From Alphaproteobacteria bacterium (lineage in GTDB: Bacteria > Pseudomonadota > Alphaproteobacteria > Sphingomonadales > Emcibacteraceae), in contig JAUILB010000047.1 in NCBI GenBank assembly GCA_030432815.1, positions 1 to 12,911 on the forward strand: a DNA stretch of 12,911 nucleotides, read 5' to 3'. The notes under the pieces are model-generated. The model saw only the letters and a program-made list of their open reading frames with translations. It did no database searches and was not told where the DNA came from. Numbering within the stretch: position 1 is the stretch's first letter; each line of letters starts with the position of its first letter. This document shows, piece after piece, positions 1 to 6,536 of the stretch. The translations under genes were made by a program, and so were the position numbers.

Positions 1-2480
1 TTTTTATCATTAATGCTTCCGATATGAATTTTGCGGCCGAATATGGTTTCCACGTACCCCTTATCACGACAATATTGTTTAGTATCTTCCATATAGTGGC
101 GTATACCGGGAAAACGTTCAAAATATTTGTCGATAAATAATTTTGCCTCACTCCGATCCATACCCAGCTGCCGTGCCAGGCCAAATGAACTTATCCCATA
201 AATTATGCCAAAATTAATTGCTTTGGCCTGACGGCGTACAATTGGATCCATCCCTTCAATAGGTACGCCGAACACTTCCGATGCAGTCATAGCATGAATA
301 TCAATGCCGTCATTAAATGCCTGCTTCAGGCTCGCAAGATCAGCAATATGCGCAAGCAGGCGCAGCTCGATCTGGCTATAATCAGCAGCGATCAGCTTAT
401 GCCCGTCTTCGGCAATAAAAGCATTTCTGATTTTCCGGCCTTCATCACTTCTGATCGGGATATTCTGAAGGTTCGGATCATTGGAAGAAAGCCTCCCGGT
501 TGTGGTTGATGCGAGTGAATAAGACGTATGAATTCGTCCCGTATCCGCATTAATTTCATTTTGTAGCGAATCTGTATAAGTGCTTTTCAGCTTTGCAAGC
601 GCGCGCCATTCAAGCACTTTTTCCGGAAGCTCATGCCCCTCTGCTGCCAGTTTCTCAAGAATGTCGGCCCCGGTACTGTAAGCACCGGTTTTGCTTTTCT
701 TACCGCCCGGAATGGCCATTTCGTCAAACAGCACATCCCCAAGTTGCTTGGGGGACGCAATGTTGAAAGGATGTCCGGCCAGATCATGAATTTCCGTTTC
801 CAGTTCAGCAAGGCGCACGGCAAATTCATTGGAAAGGCGTGCCAGAATATCCCTGTCCACCTTGATGCCATTATATTCCATATCCACCAAAACGGGAACT
901 AAAGGTCGTTCCAGTGTTTCATAAACGGTGAGCATCTTTTCCTGTACCAGCCGCGGTTTCAGAATACGGTGCAGTCTTCCTGTGATGTCCGCATCTTCTG
1001 CTGCATACTCAGTGGCCTTATCAATAGCAATCTTGTCAAAGGTAAGCTGTTTTTTCCCGGTACCGGCAATTTCCTTAAACGGGATTGGTTCAATACCCAG
1101 ATGAACTTGTGACAGTTCATCCATGCCGTGTTTGTTGACACCGGCATCCAGCACATAGGAAATAAGCATTGTGTCATCAATCGGGGTAATATCCACATCA
1201 TATTTTTTCAGGATGAGTGCGTCATATTTTATGTTCTGACCAATTTTAAGCACGGCAGGATTTGTAAATAATGGTTGAAGCAAATTTAATGCTTCCTCAA
1301 GCGGGATTTGGTCCGGCAGGGGTGCTTCCCTATTATCAGAAAGAAGGTCAGCCGGTTCATCACTGTGACTGACATGCTGAAGCGGAATGTAGCAGGCTTC
1401 ACCGCTTACGACCGACATTGATATGCCCACAAGCTTTGCGGCCATTGCATTGACCGATGTTGTTTCGGTATCAATGGTGACCTGCCGCGCTTTTTCAGCA
1501 ATGCGTATCCATTTTTCCAAATCTTTTGTTTTGGTGACCGTTTCATAACGAACTTCTTTTGGCGCTTCCTCTTCCTGTGGCATAAAATCTGCTGATATAT
1601 CGGGGCCAAGATGGGTAAGGATTCTTTTTTGCAGGCTTCTGAAATTCTGTGCTTCAAGAAACGGCATGACCTTTTCAGGATCAATGTCATTAAGTTTAAA
1701 TTCGTCCACGCTGGGAAGATTTGGCACATTCCTTGATAGGGTGACAAGCTCTAAACTTAAACGGGCCATGTCGGCATTCTCTATTAAATTTTCCCGTCTT
1801 TTGACCTGTTTGATTTCTTCTGCACGCTCAAGCAGGGTTTCCAGATCGCCATACTCCTCCAACAGCAGAGCGGCTGTCTTTACACCGATTCCGGGCACCC
1901 CGGGAATGTTGTCTGCACTGTCGCCAGAGAGCGCCTGAATCTCGGTTACTTTTTCAGGACCAAGACCAAATTTTTCTATCACTTCATTGATACCGATATG
2001 TTTGTTCTTCATGGTATCAAACATGGTGACTTGATCGCTGACTAATTGCATCAGGTCCTTGTCGGTTGATACAATCGTGACTTTGCTTCCTTCTTTTTCT
2101 GCCTGTGTTGCATATGTTGCGATGATGTCATCTGCTTCATATCCATCAAGTTGAATGGATGGCAGGTTAAAGGCTTCAACCGCTTCGTGGATAATCGCAA
2201 ATTGCGGAATAAGATCATCCGGGGCAGGTGGCCGATGGGCTTTATATTCAGGATATATATCATTTCGGAAGGTTTTTTTTCCGGCATCAAAAATAACTGC
2301 AAGATGGCTTGGACGTTCGCTGTCATCCAGGTCACGCAGAAGTTTAAAAAGCATATTACAAAACCCGGAAACGGCGTTAACTGGTGTTCCGTCCGGTCTT
2401 GTTAACATGCGTATTGCGTGATAAGCCCGGAATATAAAACTTGAACCGTCGATTAAATATAGATGCTTGCCGTTCGCCAT
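1..2480 (-). CDS. polA: DNA polymerase I (C-terminus outside window)
   Basis: Pol I fills gaps after RNA-primer removal and in excision repair. Reading the minus strand from ATG at 2480 gives 826 uninterrupted codons to the window edge; relatives are about 900-1000 residues, so only the end of the polymerase domain is missing. The order is 5'-3' nuclease (about 1-300, with GYEADD near 117, STDKD, and the GDSADNIPGVPGIG helix-hairpin-helix), 3'-5' exonuclease (about 315-510) and polymerase. The proofreading site looks active: the D-x-E pair is D337/E339, followed by QNIKYD and YAAED. Polymerase motif A is ADYSQIELR (Asp about 700) and motif B is RRQAKAINFGIIYG (Lys about 753). Motif C (HDE) lies beyond the edge. 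The start fits the usual 'LYLIDGSSFIFRAYHA' opening. The Shine-Dalgarno is poor (AGGG only 1 nt before ATG). It is divergent from the ABC gene. Confidence 0.97.
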   Translation of the reverse strand, partial: MANGKHLYLIDGSSFIFRAYHAIRMLTRPDGTPVNAVSGFCNMLFKLLRDLDDSERPSHLAVIFDAGKKTFRNDIYPEYKAHRPPAPDDLIPQFAIIHEAVEAFNLPSIQLDGYEADDIIATYATQAEKEGSKVTIVSTDKDLMQLVSDQVTMFDTMKNKHIGINEVIEKFGLGPEKVTEIQALSGDSADNIPGVPGIGVKTAALLLEEYGDLETLLERAEEIKQVKRRENLIENADMARLSLELVTLSRNVPNLPSVDEFKLNDIDPEKVMPFLEAQNFRSLQKRILTHLGPDISADFMPQEEEAPKEVRYETVTKTKDLEKWIRIAEKARQVTIDTETTSVNAMAAKLVGISMSVVSGEACYIPLQHVSHSDEPADLLSDNREAPLPDQIPLEEALNLLQPLFTNPAVLKIGQNIKYDALILKKYDVDITPIDDTMLISYVLDAGVNKHGMDELSQVHLGIEPIPFKEIAGTGKKQLTFDKIAIDKATEYAAEDADITGRLHRILKPRLVQEKMLTVYETLERPLVPVLVDMEYNGIKVDRDILARLSNEFAVRLAELETEIHDLAGHPFNIASPKQLGDVLFDEMAIPGGKKSKTGAYSTGADILEKLAAEGHELPEKVLEWRALAKLKSTYTDSLQNEINADTGRIHTSYSLASTTTGRLSSNDPNLQNIPIRSDEGRKIRNAFIAEDGHKLIAADYSQIELRLLAHIADLASLKQAFNDGIDIHAMTASEVFGVPIEGMDPIVRRQAKAINFGIIYGISSFGLARQLGMDRSEAKLFIDKYFERFPGIRHYMEDTKQYCRDKGYVETIFGRKIHIGSINDK

Positions 2481-2584
2481 ACCCTGACTTTTCCATAAAT
2501 TTCTGATTTTAAAACAAGATTATTCATTGACCCATAGACTAGCGAGTGATACCGAATAAACAAGTTTAAATTGGACTATGAAAT
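2481..2584. promoter_or_regulatory. Divergent intergenic region between polA and ABC ATPase
   Basis: This 104-bp AT-rich gap must hold the start signals of polA (leftward) and the ABC-nadB unit (rightward). For the rightward unit TTGACC at 2527-2532 resembles a -35 box, but no convincing -10 lies 16-18 bp downstream. No hairpin or operator-like dyad stands out. The assignment rests mostly on gene orientation. Confidence 0.3.
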
Positions 2585-3529
2585 ATGTCAGATCAAGAAC
2601 TCGCAATAAAAATTCGCGGCCTAAAAAAAACATATCGTGCCGAAGGGGCAACAAAAGCCAAAGAAGCCCTTAAAGGGGTTGATTTATCCATCCCCAAGGG
2701 GTCTATCTTTGGGTTGCTTGGCCCCAATGGTGCCGGCAAATCGACCACAATCAATATCATCGCTGGTGTGGTTGATAAAACAGAAGGATCCGTCGAAGTA
2801 TGGGGTTTTGATATTGATAAGGATATGCGTAACGCAAAAGCCAATATTGGTATTGTGCCGCAGGAAGTTCATATTGATGCCTATTTTACCCCGTTTGAGA
2901 TATTGGAGCTTTACGCCGGGTTTTACGGTATTCCAAAGGCCGAACGCCGTTCCACCGAAATTTTGCAAGCCATGCGGCTTGAAGAACAGCGGGATGCCTA
3001 TACACGGTTTCTGTCAGGAGGAATGAAAAGACGGCTTTTGGTTGGAAAAGCCATGGTCCATAGCCCACCTATCCTTGTTCTTGATGAACCGACAGCAGGG
3101 GTGGACGTAGAGCTTAGACAACATATCTGGCAATATGTAAGAGAACTTAACAGGCAGGGTGTAACAATTGTCCTGACCACTCATTATCTTGAAGAAGCAG
3201 AAGAACTTTGTGATGAAATAGCCATTATCAATCACGGTGAATTGGTCATATGTGAAAAAACACCGGCACTGCTGCGGCAGGTTGATGAAAAAATGGTTGT
3301 TATTGATCCTGTCAGCCCGATTGATAAGGTGCCTGATGGAATTAGTGAACTTGGTGGAAAATTAAATGAAGAAGGCGCCATTGTCATTCATTTTAGCCCC
3401 AGCAGTGTATCCGTAGGTCAGATTCTTGATAAAATCGCTGAAACGGATATTGAAATTGCTGACCTTAAAACAGAAGAAAGCGATCTTGAGGATATTTTTC
3501 TGCAGCTTACCAAAAGCAAAGAGGCTTAA
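2585..3529 (+). CDS. ABC-2 type transporter ATP-binding protein (YadG/CcmA-like), no adjacent permease
   Basis: This is a cytoplasmic nucleotide-binding subunit that would power an ABC-2 exporter. All ATPase motifs are present: Walker A GPNGAGKST (46-54), Q-loop Gln93, signature LSGGM (143-147), Walker B ILVLDE (163-168), D-loop AGVD, and the switch His200 in LTTH. After the roughly 225-residue ATPase core comes an extension of about 85 residues ending in DLEDIFLQLTKS, a tail seen in the YadG/DrrA/NodI group; 314 residues is normal for that group. The gene is followed 2 bp later by nadB, so the two are probably co-transcribed. No permease gene lies beside it: polA is upstream and nadB downstream. 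Its membrane partner must be elsewhere, and the substrate cannot be told from sequence. Family confidence is high, substrate unknown. Confidence 0.93.
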   Translation: MSDQELAIKIRGLKKTYRAEGATKAKEALKGVDLSIPKGSIFGLLGPNGAGKSTTINIIAGVVDKTEGSVEVWGFDIDKDMRNAKANIGIVPQEVHIDAYFTPFEILELYAGFYGIPKAERRSTEILQAMRLEEQRDAYTRFLSGGMKRRLLVGKAMVHSPPILVLDEPTAGVDVELRQHIWQYVRELNRQGVTIVLTTHYLEEAEELCDEIAIINHGELVICEKTPALLRQVDEKMVVIDPVSPIDKVPDGISELGGKLNEEGAIVIHFSPSSVSVGQILDKIAETDIEIADLKTEESDLEDIFLQLTKSKEA

Positions 3530-3531
3530 AA

Positions 3532-5163
3532 ATGTCAGAAATTCATGACTTTGATGTTTTGGTGATCGGTAGCGGTGCTGCGGGCCTTAGTCTTGCGTTA
3601 ATGATAGCGGACCACGCCAAGGTCGCGGTTTTTTCCAAAAACAAGCTTTCAAGTGGCAGCACATCATGGGCGCAGGGGGGTATTGCGGCGGTTCTTGATG
3701 ATCGTGATAGTCAGGAATCCCATATTGAGGATACGTTAAATGCCGGAGCAGGTCTTTGTGATTATGATGCTGTTAAATTTGTTGTCAGTCAGGGAAAAGA
3801 AGCCATCGACTGGCTTATCGAAAATGGTGCAGATTTTACCAAAGAGGATGATCCTGAAAATGGGTCTGTTGTCAAAGGGGACTATCATCTGACCAAAGAA
3901 GGCGGGCATTCCTTCCGCCGTGTTATCCACAGTGCTGATGCTACAGGTAAGGAAGTGCAGATATCATTGGAGAAACAGGTAAAAAAACATCCGAATATTA
4001 CCCTGTTTGAACATCATATGGCTGTTGACCTGATCAGCAGCGATAAGAAAAATTTTAAAAAGCAAAAATGTGTCGGTGCCTATATCCTTGATACAAAGAA
4101 TGGAAAAGTTGATCTTTTCCGGGCCAAGGCAACGGCGCTTGCAACGGGCGGCGCGAGTCGCGCATATCTTTATACATCAAACCCTGACGGGTCGACCGGT
4201 GATGGTATCGCCATGGCCTGGCGGCTTGGTTGTCGGGTTGCCAATATGGAATTTAACCAGTTTCATCCAACCTGTCTTTATCATCCGGAAGAAAAAACAT
4301 TTCTTCTGACGGAAGCCCTGCGTGGTGAAGGTGCGGTGTTAAAACTTCCAAATGGAAAACGGTTTATGGACCGTTTTGATGAACGGGCAGAGCTTGCCCC
4401 GCGGGATATCGTGGCCCATGCCATTGACCATGAAATGAAACGGCTTGGTGTTGACTGCCTTTATATTGATATCTCTCATAAAGATGACGATTTTATCAAG
4501 GAACATTTTCCAACCATATATAAGCGCTGCCTGAAGCTCGGTTATGATCTGACCAAAGAACCCATTCCAACTGTCCCGGCAGCACATTATACATGTGGCG
4601 GGGTGATGACGGATCTCAATGCGCGGACTGATGTTAAAAATCTTTATGCCGTTGGCGAAGTTGCCCATACCGGCCTTCATGGTGCCAACCGTATGGCAAG
4701 CAATTCACTGCTTGAATGTCTTGTGTTTGCCAAATCGGCCGCCGGGGATATTTTAAAAGTTATCCGAAAGGAAAAACTGGATAGTGATATTAAGCCCTGG
4801 GACGAGAGCCGTGTAACAGATTCGGATGAAGAAGTTGTGGTATCCCATAACTGGAACGAACTTCGCCACTTTATGTGGGACTATGTGGGTATTGTGCGCT
4901 CAACCCGCCGTCTTGAACGCGCGGCCCGCCGTATTGATATGCTGGCCGGCGAGATTCGTGAATATTACAGCGCCTTTCGGGTAACACCGGATCTTTTGGA
5001 ACTTCGTAATCTGGTTACAGTTTCTGATTTGATTGTCCGTTCGGCCCTTTCGCGTACTGAAAGTCGCGGTCTTCATCATACGCTTGATTTTCCAGATCGT
5101 GACCCGGATATGGATGGCCGGAATACAATTCTGAAACCGCCAAGACGCCCAAGCAGCCGGTAA
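3532..5163 (+). CDS. nadB: L-aspartate oxidase (NAD biosynthesis)
   Basis: NadB is an FAD enzyme that oxidises L-aspartate to iminoaspartate, which NadA condenses with dihydroxyacetone phosphate to quinolinate, the first step of de novo NAD synthesis. The N-terminal FAD dinucleotide motif is GSGAAG (13-18). The family hallmark SSGSTSWAQGGIAA follows at 40-52. Further family blocks are HSFRRVIHSADATGKEVQ, ATGGASRAY, NMEFNQFHPTCL, TEALRGEGA, ELAPRDIVAHAI, HYTCGGV and GLHGANRMASNSLLE. The C-terminal helical domain carries ESRGLHH, as in both NadB and the succinate dehydrogenase flavoprotein; the SxGSTSWAQGGIAA block and length (543) favour NadB. nadA and nadC are not in the window. The start lies 2 bp after the ABC stop. 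The stop directly abuts the stop of the opposite gene, with no terminator between them. Confidence 0.96.
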   Translation: MSEIHDFDVLVIGSGAAGLSLALMIADHAKVAVFSKNKLSSGSTSWAQGGIAAVLDDRDSQESHIEDTLNAGAGLCDYDAVKFVVSQGKEAIDWLIENGADFTKEDDPENGSVVKGDYHLTKEGGHSFRRVIHSADATGKEVQISLEKQVKKHPNITLFEHHMAVDLISSDKKNFKKQKCVGAYILDTKNGKVDLFRAKATALATGGASRAYLYTSNPDGSTGDGIAMAWRLGCRVANMEFNQFHPTCLYHPEEKTFLLTEALRGEGAVLKLPNGKRFMDRFDERAELAPRDIVAHAIDHEMKRLGVDCLYIDISHKDDDFIKEHFPTIYKRCLKLGYDLTKEPIPTVPAAHYTCGGVMTDLNARTDVKNLYAVGEVAHTGLHGANRMASNSLLECLVFAKSAAGDILKVIRKEKLDSDIKPWDESRVTDSDEEVVVSHNWNELRHFMWDYVGIVRSTRRLERAARRIDMLAGEIREYYSAFRVTPDLLELRNLVTVSDLIVRSALSRTESRGLHHTLDFPDRDPDMDGRNTILKPPRRPSSR

Positions 5164-5523
5164 TTAATTAACAAGCTTGATAAGTTTCTTTTCGAAGTAT
5201 CTGAGAACCTGTGAAAGTTCCTGTCCGCGTTTCAAAATTTGGCCCTGGCTTGAAAGGATGGCATATGCCCCCTGTTTATGCATCAGCGCAGGTGTTTTTG
5301 TAATACGAAATAAAGGCCGTTCGCTTGCCTTTTGAAATATGGCGAAGGTGGCGACATCTCTGGCGGCGGAAATAGCATAATCCTTCCAATAGCCGGAAGC
5401 GACCATTTTGCCGTAAATATTTAATATTGCTTCAAATTCTCCACGGTCAAAGAAGATTGACTGTGGTCCGAGTTTACCGTTTTTCGGGGTTTTGAACGGT
5501 ATTATTGTTGATTGATTAGTCAT
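5164..5523 (-). CDS. DUF2794 family protein
   Basis: This 119-residue soluble protein has no signal peptide or membrane segment. It matches, from memory, the alphaproteobacterial DUF2794 family: a variable polar N-terminus, then 'FDRGEFEAILNIYGKMVASG', 'WKDYAI', 'ATFAIFQKASERPLFRITKTP' and a final 'QGAYAILSSQGQILKRGQ' stretch leading to a short C-terminal helix. The family function is not known to me, and no catalytic motif is visible. The gene points leftward and converges on nadB with zero spacing (its TAA is complementary to 5164-5166). A candidate promoter lies at 5547-5575 with a conserved dyad just upstream. The start at 5523 is the only ATG that gives the whole family-like length; the Shine-Dalgarno is weak. 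Family name from memory, moderately sure; existence of the gene is very likely. Confidence 0.85.
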   Translation of the reverse strand: MTNQSTIIPFKTPKNGKLGPQSIFFDRGEFEAILNIYGKMVASGYWKDYAISAARDVATFAIFQKASERPLFRITKTPALMHKQGAYAILSSQGQILKRGQELSQVLRYFEKKLIKLVN

Positions 5524-5546
5524 TATTTTTAAGTGTGCGAGAAGCT

Positions 5547-5575
5547 ACCATGTATTGCAACAAAAAAAATGCCAC
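5547..5575 (-). promoter_or_regulatory. Candidate promoter of the DUF2794 gene
   Basis: On the minus strand GTGGCA (5575-5570), a 17-bp spacer and CATGGT (5552-5547) sit upstream of the start at 5523. By itself this is a weak match to consensus. It gains support by aligning, at identical spacing, with the better acnA promoter (CTGACG-N17-CATAAT), with the shared dyad 5 bp upstream of the -35 in both. An alternative reading two bases shifted is TTGTGG-N17-TACATG. Confidence 0.38.
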
Positions 5576-5579
5576 AAAA

Positions 5580-5596
5580 TGACCTTAATCGGGTCC
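5580..5596 (-). promoter_or_regulatory. Dyad element GACC-N7-GGTC, copy 1 (candidate operator)
   Basis: Read on the minus strand this is GGACCCGATTAAGGTCA, an inverted repeat with arms GACC/GGTC about 7 bp apart. Over 5571-5596 it matches the acnA upstream copy at 20 of 26 positions, including the exact 10-mer AGGTCATTTT. Its position just upstream of a -35 box suggests an activator or a dual regulator site. I do not recognise the regulator. Confidence 0.45.
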
Positions 5597-5610
5597 TAAC
5601 TACGCCTTAA
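5585..5610 (+). promoter_or_regulatory. Tandem CtrA-like half-sites
   Basis: TTAA (5585-5588), CTAA (5596-5599) and TTAA (5607-5610) are separated by exactly 7 bp each, giving two overlapping TTAA-N7-TTAA-type boxes that share a one-mismatch central half-site. CtrA, the alphaproteobacterial cell-cycle regulator, binds TTAA-N7-TTAA. The right-hand box falls where the -35 would be for a -10 at GATACT (5626-5631), a usual place for CtrA activation. AT-rich DNA produces such boxes by chance, so this is only suggestive. Confidence 0.33.
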
Positions 5611-5640
5611 TTAGTATCTATATCTGATACTGTTAGTCCC

Positions 5641-5721
5641 TGCAGCCAGAGATTAGATATTGCGAAACCCTTTTCCCTCCCCTTCACCCAGCAATATTTT
5701 TTCTACTGGCTGCAATTTTTT
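5641..5721 (+). ncRNA. Structured RNA: long hairpin with C-rich anti-SD loop and U-tract (leader attenuator or small RNA)
   Basis: TGCAGCCAG (5641-5649) pairs perfectly with CTGGCTGCA (5706-5714). Inside it AGA pairs with TCT across a single bulged A, then a 2x2 T/T internal loop, then AG with TT. ATATTGC (5657-5663) pairs with GCAATAT (5691-5697). That is about 21 pairs with one bulge and one small internal loop, followed at once by ATTTTTT (5715-5721), the form of an intrinsic terminator. The 27-nt apical loop (5664-5690) is pyrimidine-rich and includes CCCTCCC (5675-5681), the exact complement of the GGGAGGG ribosome binding site of the next gene (5754-5760). It could be a cis-acting leader that attenuates or masks that site, or a free small RNA with an anti-Shine-Dalgarno loop, as known for several alphaproteobacterial sRNA families. 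No known family is assigned. Confidence 0.5.
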
Positions 5722-5753
5722 GTAAACCATGCTACTCTGCCTTCCGAACTGCT

Positions 5754-5760
5754 GGGAGGG
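5754..5760 (+). promoter_or_regulatory. Strong ribosome binding site of the GST gene
   Basis: GGGAGGG ends 6 nt before ATG 5767 and is the strongest Shine-Dalgarno in the window. With A5761 it is complementary over 8 nt to TCCCTCCC (5674-5681) in the loop of the upstream hairpin, so its accessibility may be controlled. Confidence 0.7.
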
Positions 5761-5766
5761 ATTTTA

Positions 5767-6447
5767 ATGAAACTATATGAACTTGTCGGGCGCGATAAAA
5801 ATATCGGCTTTAGCCCTTTTGTATGGCGGGTAAAACTGGCACTGGCGCATAAGGATTTGAACTACGAAACAGTTCCACTTCATTTTACAGAAATTAAGGA
5901 TGCCTTGTCCTTTGCAAATGCCAGTACGGTTCCGGTTCTGGTTGATGGGAATAATATTATTTCTGATAGCTGGGAAATTGTATGTTATCTGGAAGAAGCC
6001 TACCCGGACCGTCCCTGTATTTTTAGTGACCATCATGCGGCAAAACTTTTTAATTTCCAAATTGGCATGCCGTTACTGGCGCCGCTCTTTCGGACGATTG
6101 TTTCTGATATATATTCAGTCATCCATGATATGGACAAGGACTATTTCCGAACTAGCCGCGAAGCAAGAATAGGATGCACTTTGGAAGAAGCGGCTAAGGA
6201 TTATGAGCAATCATTTTCTACTTTTAAGGCGAATCTTGTTCCTTACAGCCAGTTTTTCAGGCGTGAGCAGTATATGGGCGGTGCTGGTCCCGGTTATCAG
6301 GATCATGCGCTTTATGCCATGTTTCTTTGGGCACGTGCCACGAGCGATAAAAAATTGCTTGAAGATGATGATCCATTAACGGCATGGATCCTACGGATGG
6401 ATAAAGCATGTAATGGTATTGGTGGTAAGCTTAAAAAGATAGAATAA
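5767..6447 (+). CDS. Glutathione S-transferase family protein (LigE/beta-etherase-like)
   Basis: This is a cytosolic GST-fold protein of 226 residues, the usual length. The N-terminal thioredoxin-like domain (1 to about 80) opens 'KLYELVGRDKNIGFSPFVWRVKLALAHK' in the style of the LigE/etherase subgroup. It has the cis-proline segment TVPVLVDG (Pro56) and a glutathione-binding-type SDSW (66-69) before the helix ending YLEEAYPDRP. The C-terminal half is the helical GST domain. A Ser (S16) near the first helix could be the thiol-activating residue. LigE-type enzymes cleave lignin beta-aryl ethers, but many members of this subgroup have unknown substrates, so no substrate is claimed. The gene stands alone: the next gene has its own promoter. 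The start is set by the strong GGGAGGG 6 nt upstream. Its leader holds the structured RNA at 5641-5721. Confidence 0.88.
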   Translation: MKLYELVGRDKNIGFSPFVWRVKLALAHKDLNYETVPLHFTEIKDALSFANASTVPVLVDGNNIISDSWEIVCYLEEAYPDRPCIFSDHHAAKLFNFQIGMPLLAPLFRTIVSDIYSVIHDMDKDYFRTSREARIGCTLEEAAKDYEQSFSTFKANLVPYSQFFRREQYMGGAGPGYQDHALYAMFLWARATSDKKLLEDDDPLTAWILRMDKACNGIGGKLKKIE

Positions 6448-6468
6448 CTGCGGTTTTTTGTTCACCAA

Positions 6469-6498
6469 CCCTTGAATTTCCAAATCAATTTGCCATAT
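6469..6498 (+). promoter_or_regulatory. Sigma-32 (RpoH)-type heat-shock promoter of htpG
   Basis: CCCTTGAA (6469-6476) and CCATAT (6493-6498) are separated by 16 bp. The RpoH consensus is CCCTTGAA then 13-17 bp then CCCCATNT, so the -35 is a full match and the -10 a close one. The expected transcript start is near 6505, giving a short leader of about 30 nt before htpG. htpG is a classical RpoH target, which supports the call. Confidence 0.75.
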
Positions 6499-6536
6499 TC
6501 CAGTCATCGGTAAAAATATTAGAGGACATGTTGAAT

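Noticed and set aside
1..2480. polA seeming broken into many short frames on both strands
   Set aside because: The minus-strand frame from ATG 2480 is open without interruption to the edge and carries all expected motifs; it only lacks a stop because the window ends.
5641..5721. 6S RNA or SRP RNA identity for the hairpin
   Set aside because: It is too short and has an apical C-rich loop, not the central bubble of 6S RNA nor the conserved SRP RNA tetraloop region.
5767..6447. Assigning lignin beta-etherase activity to the GST protein
   Set aside because: Only subgroup resemblance is visible. No neighbouring lignin-catabolism genes are present, and many LigE-like proteins have unknown substrates.
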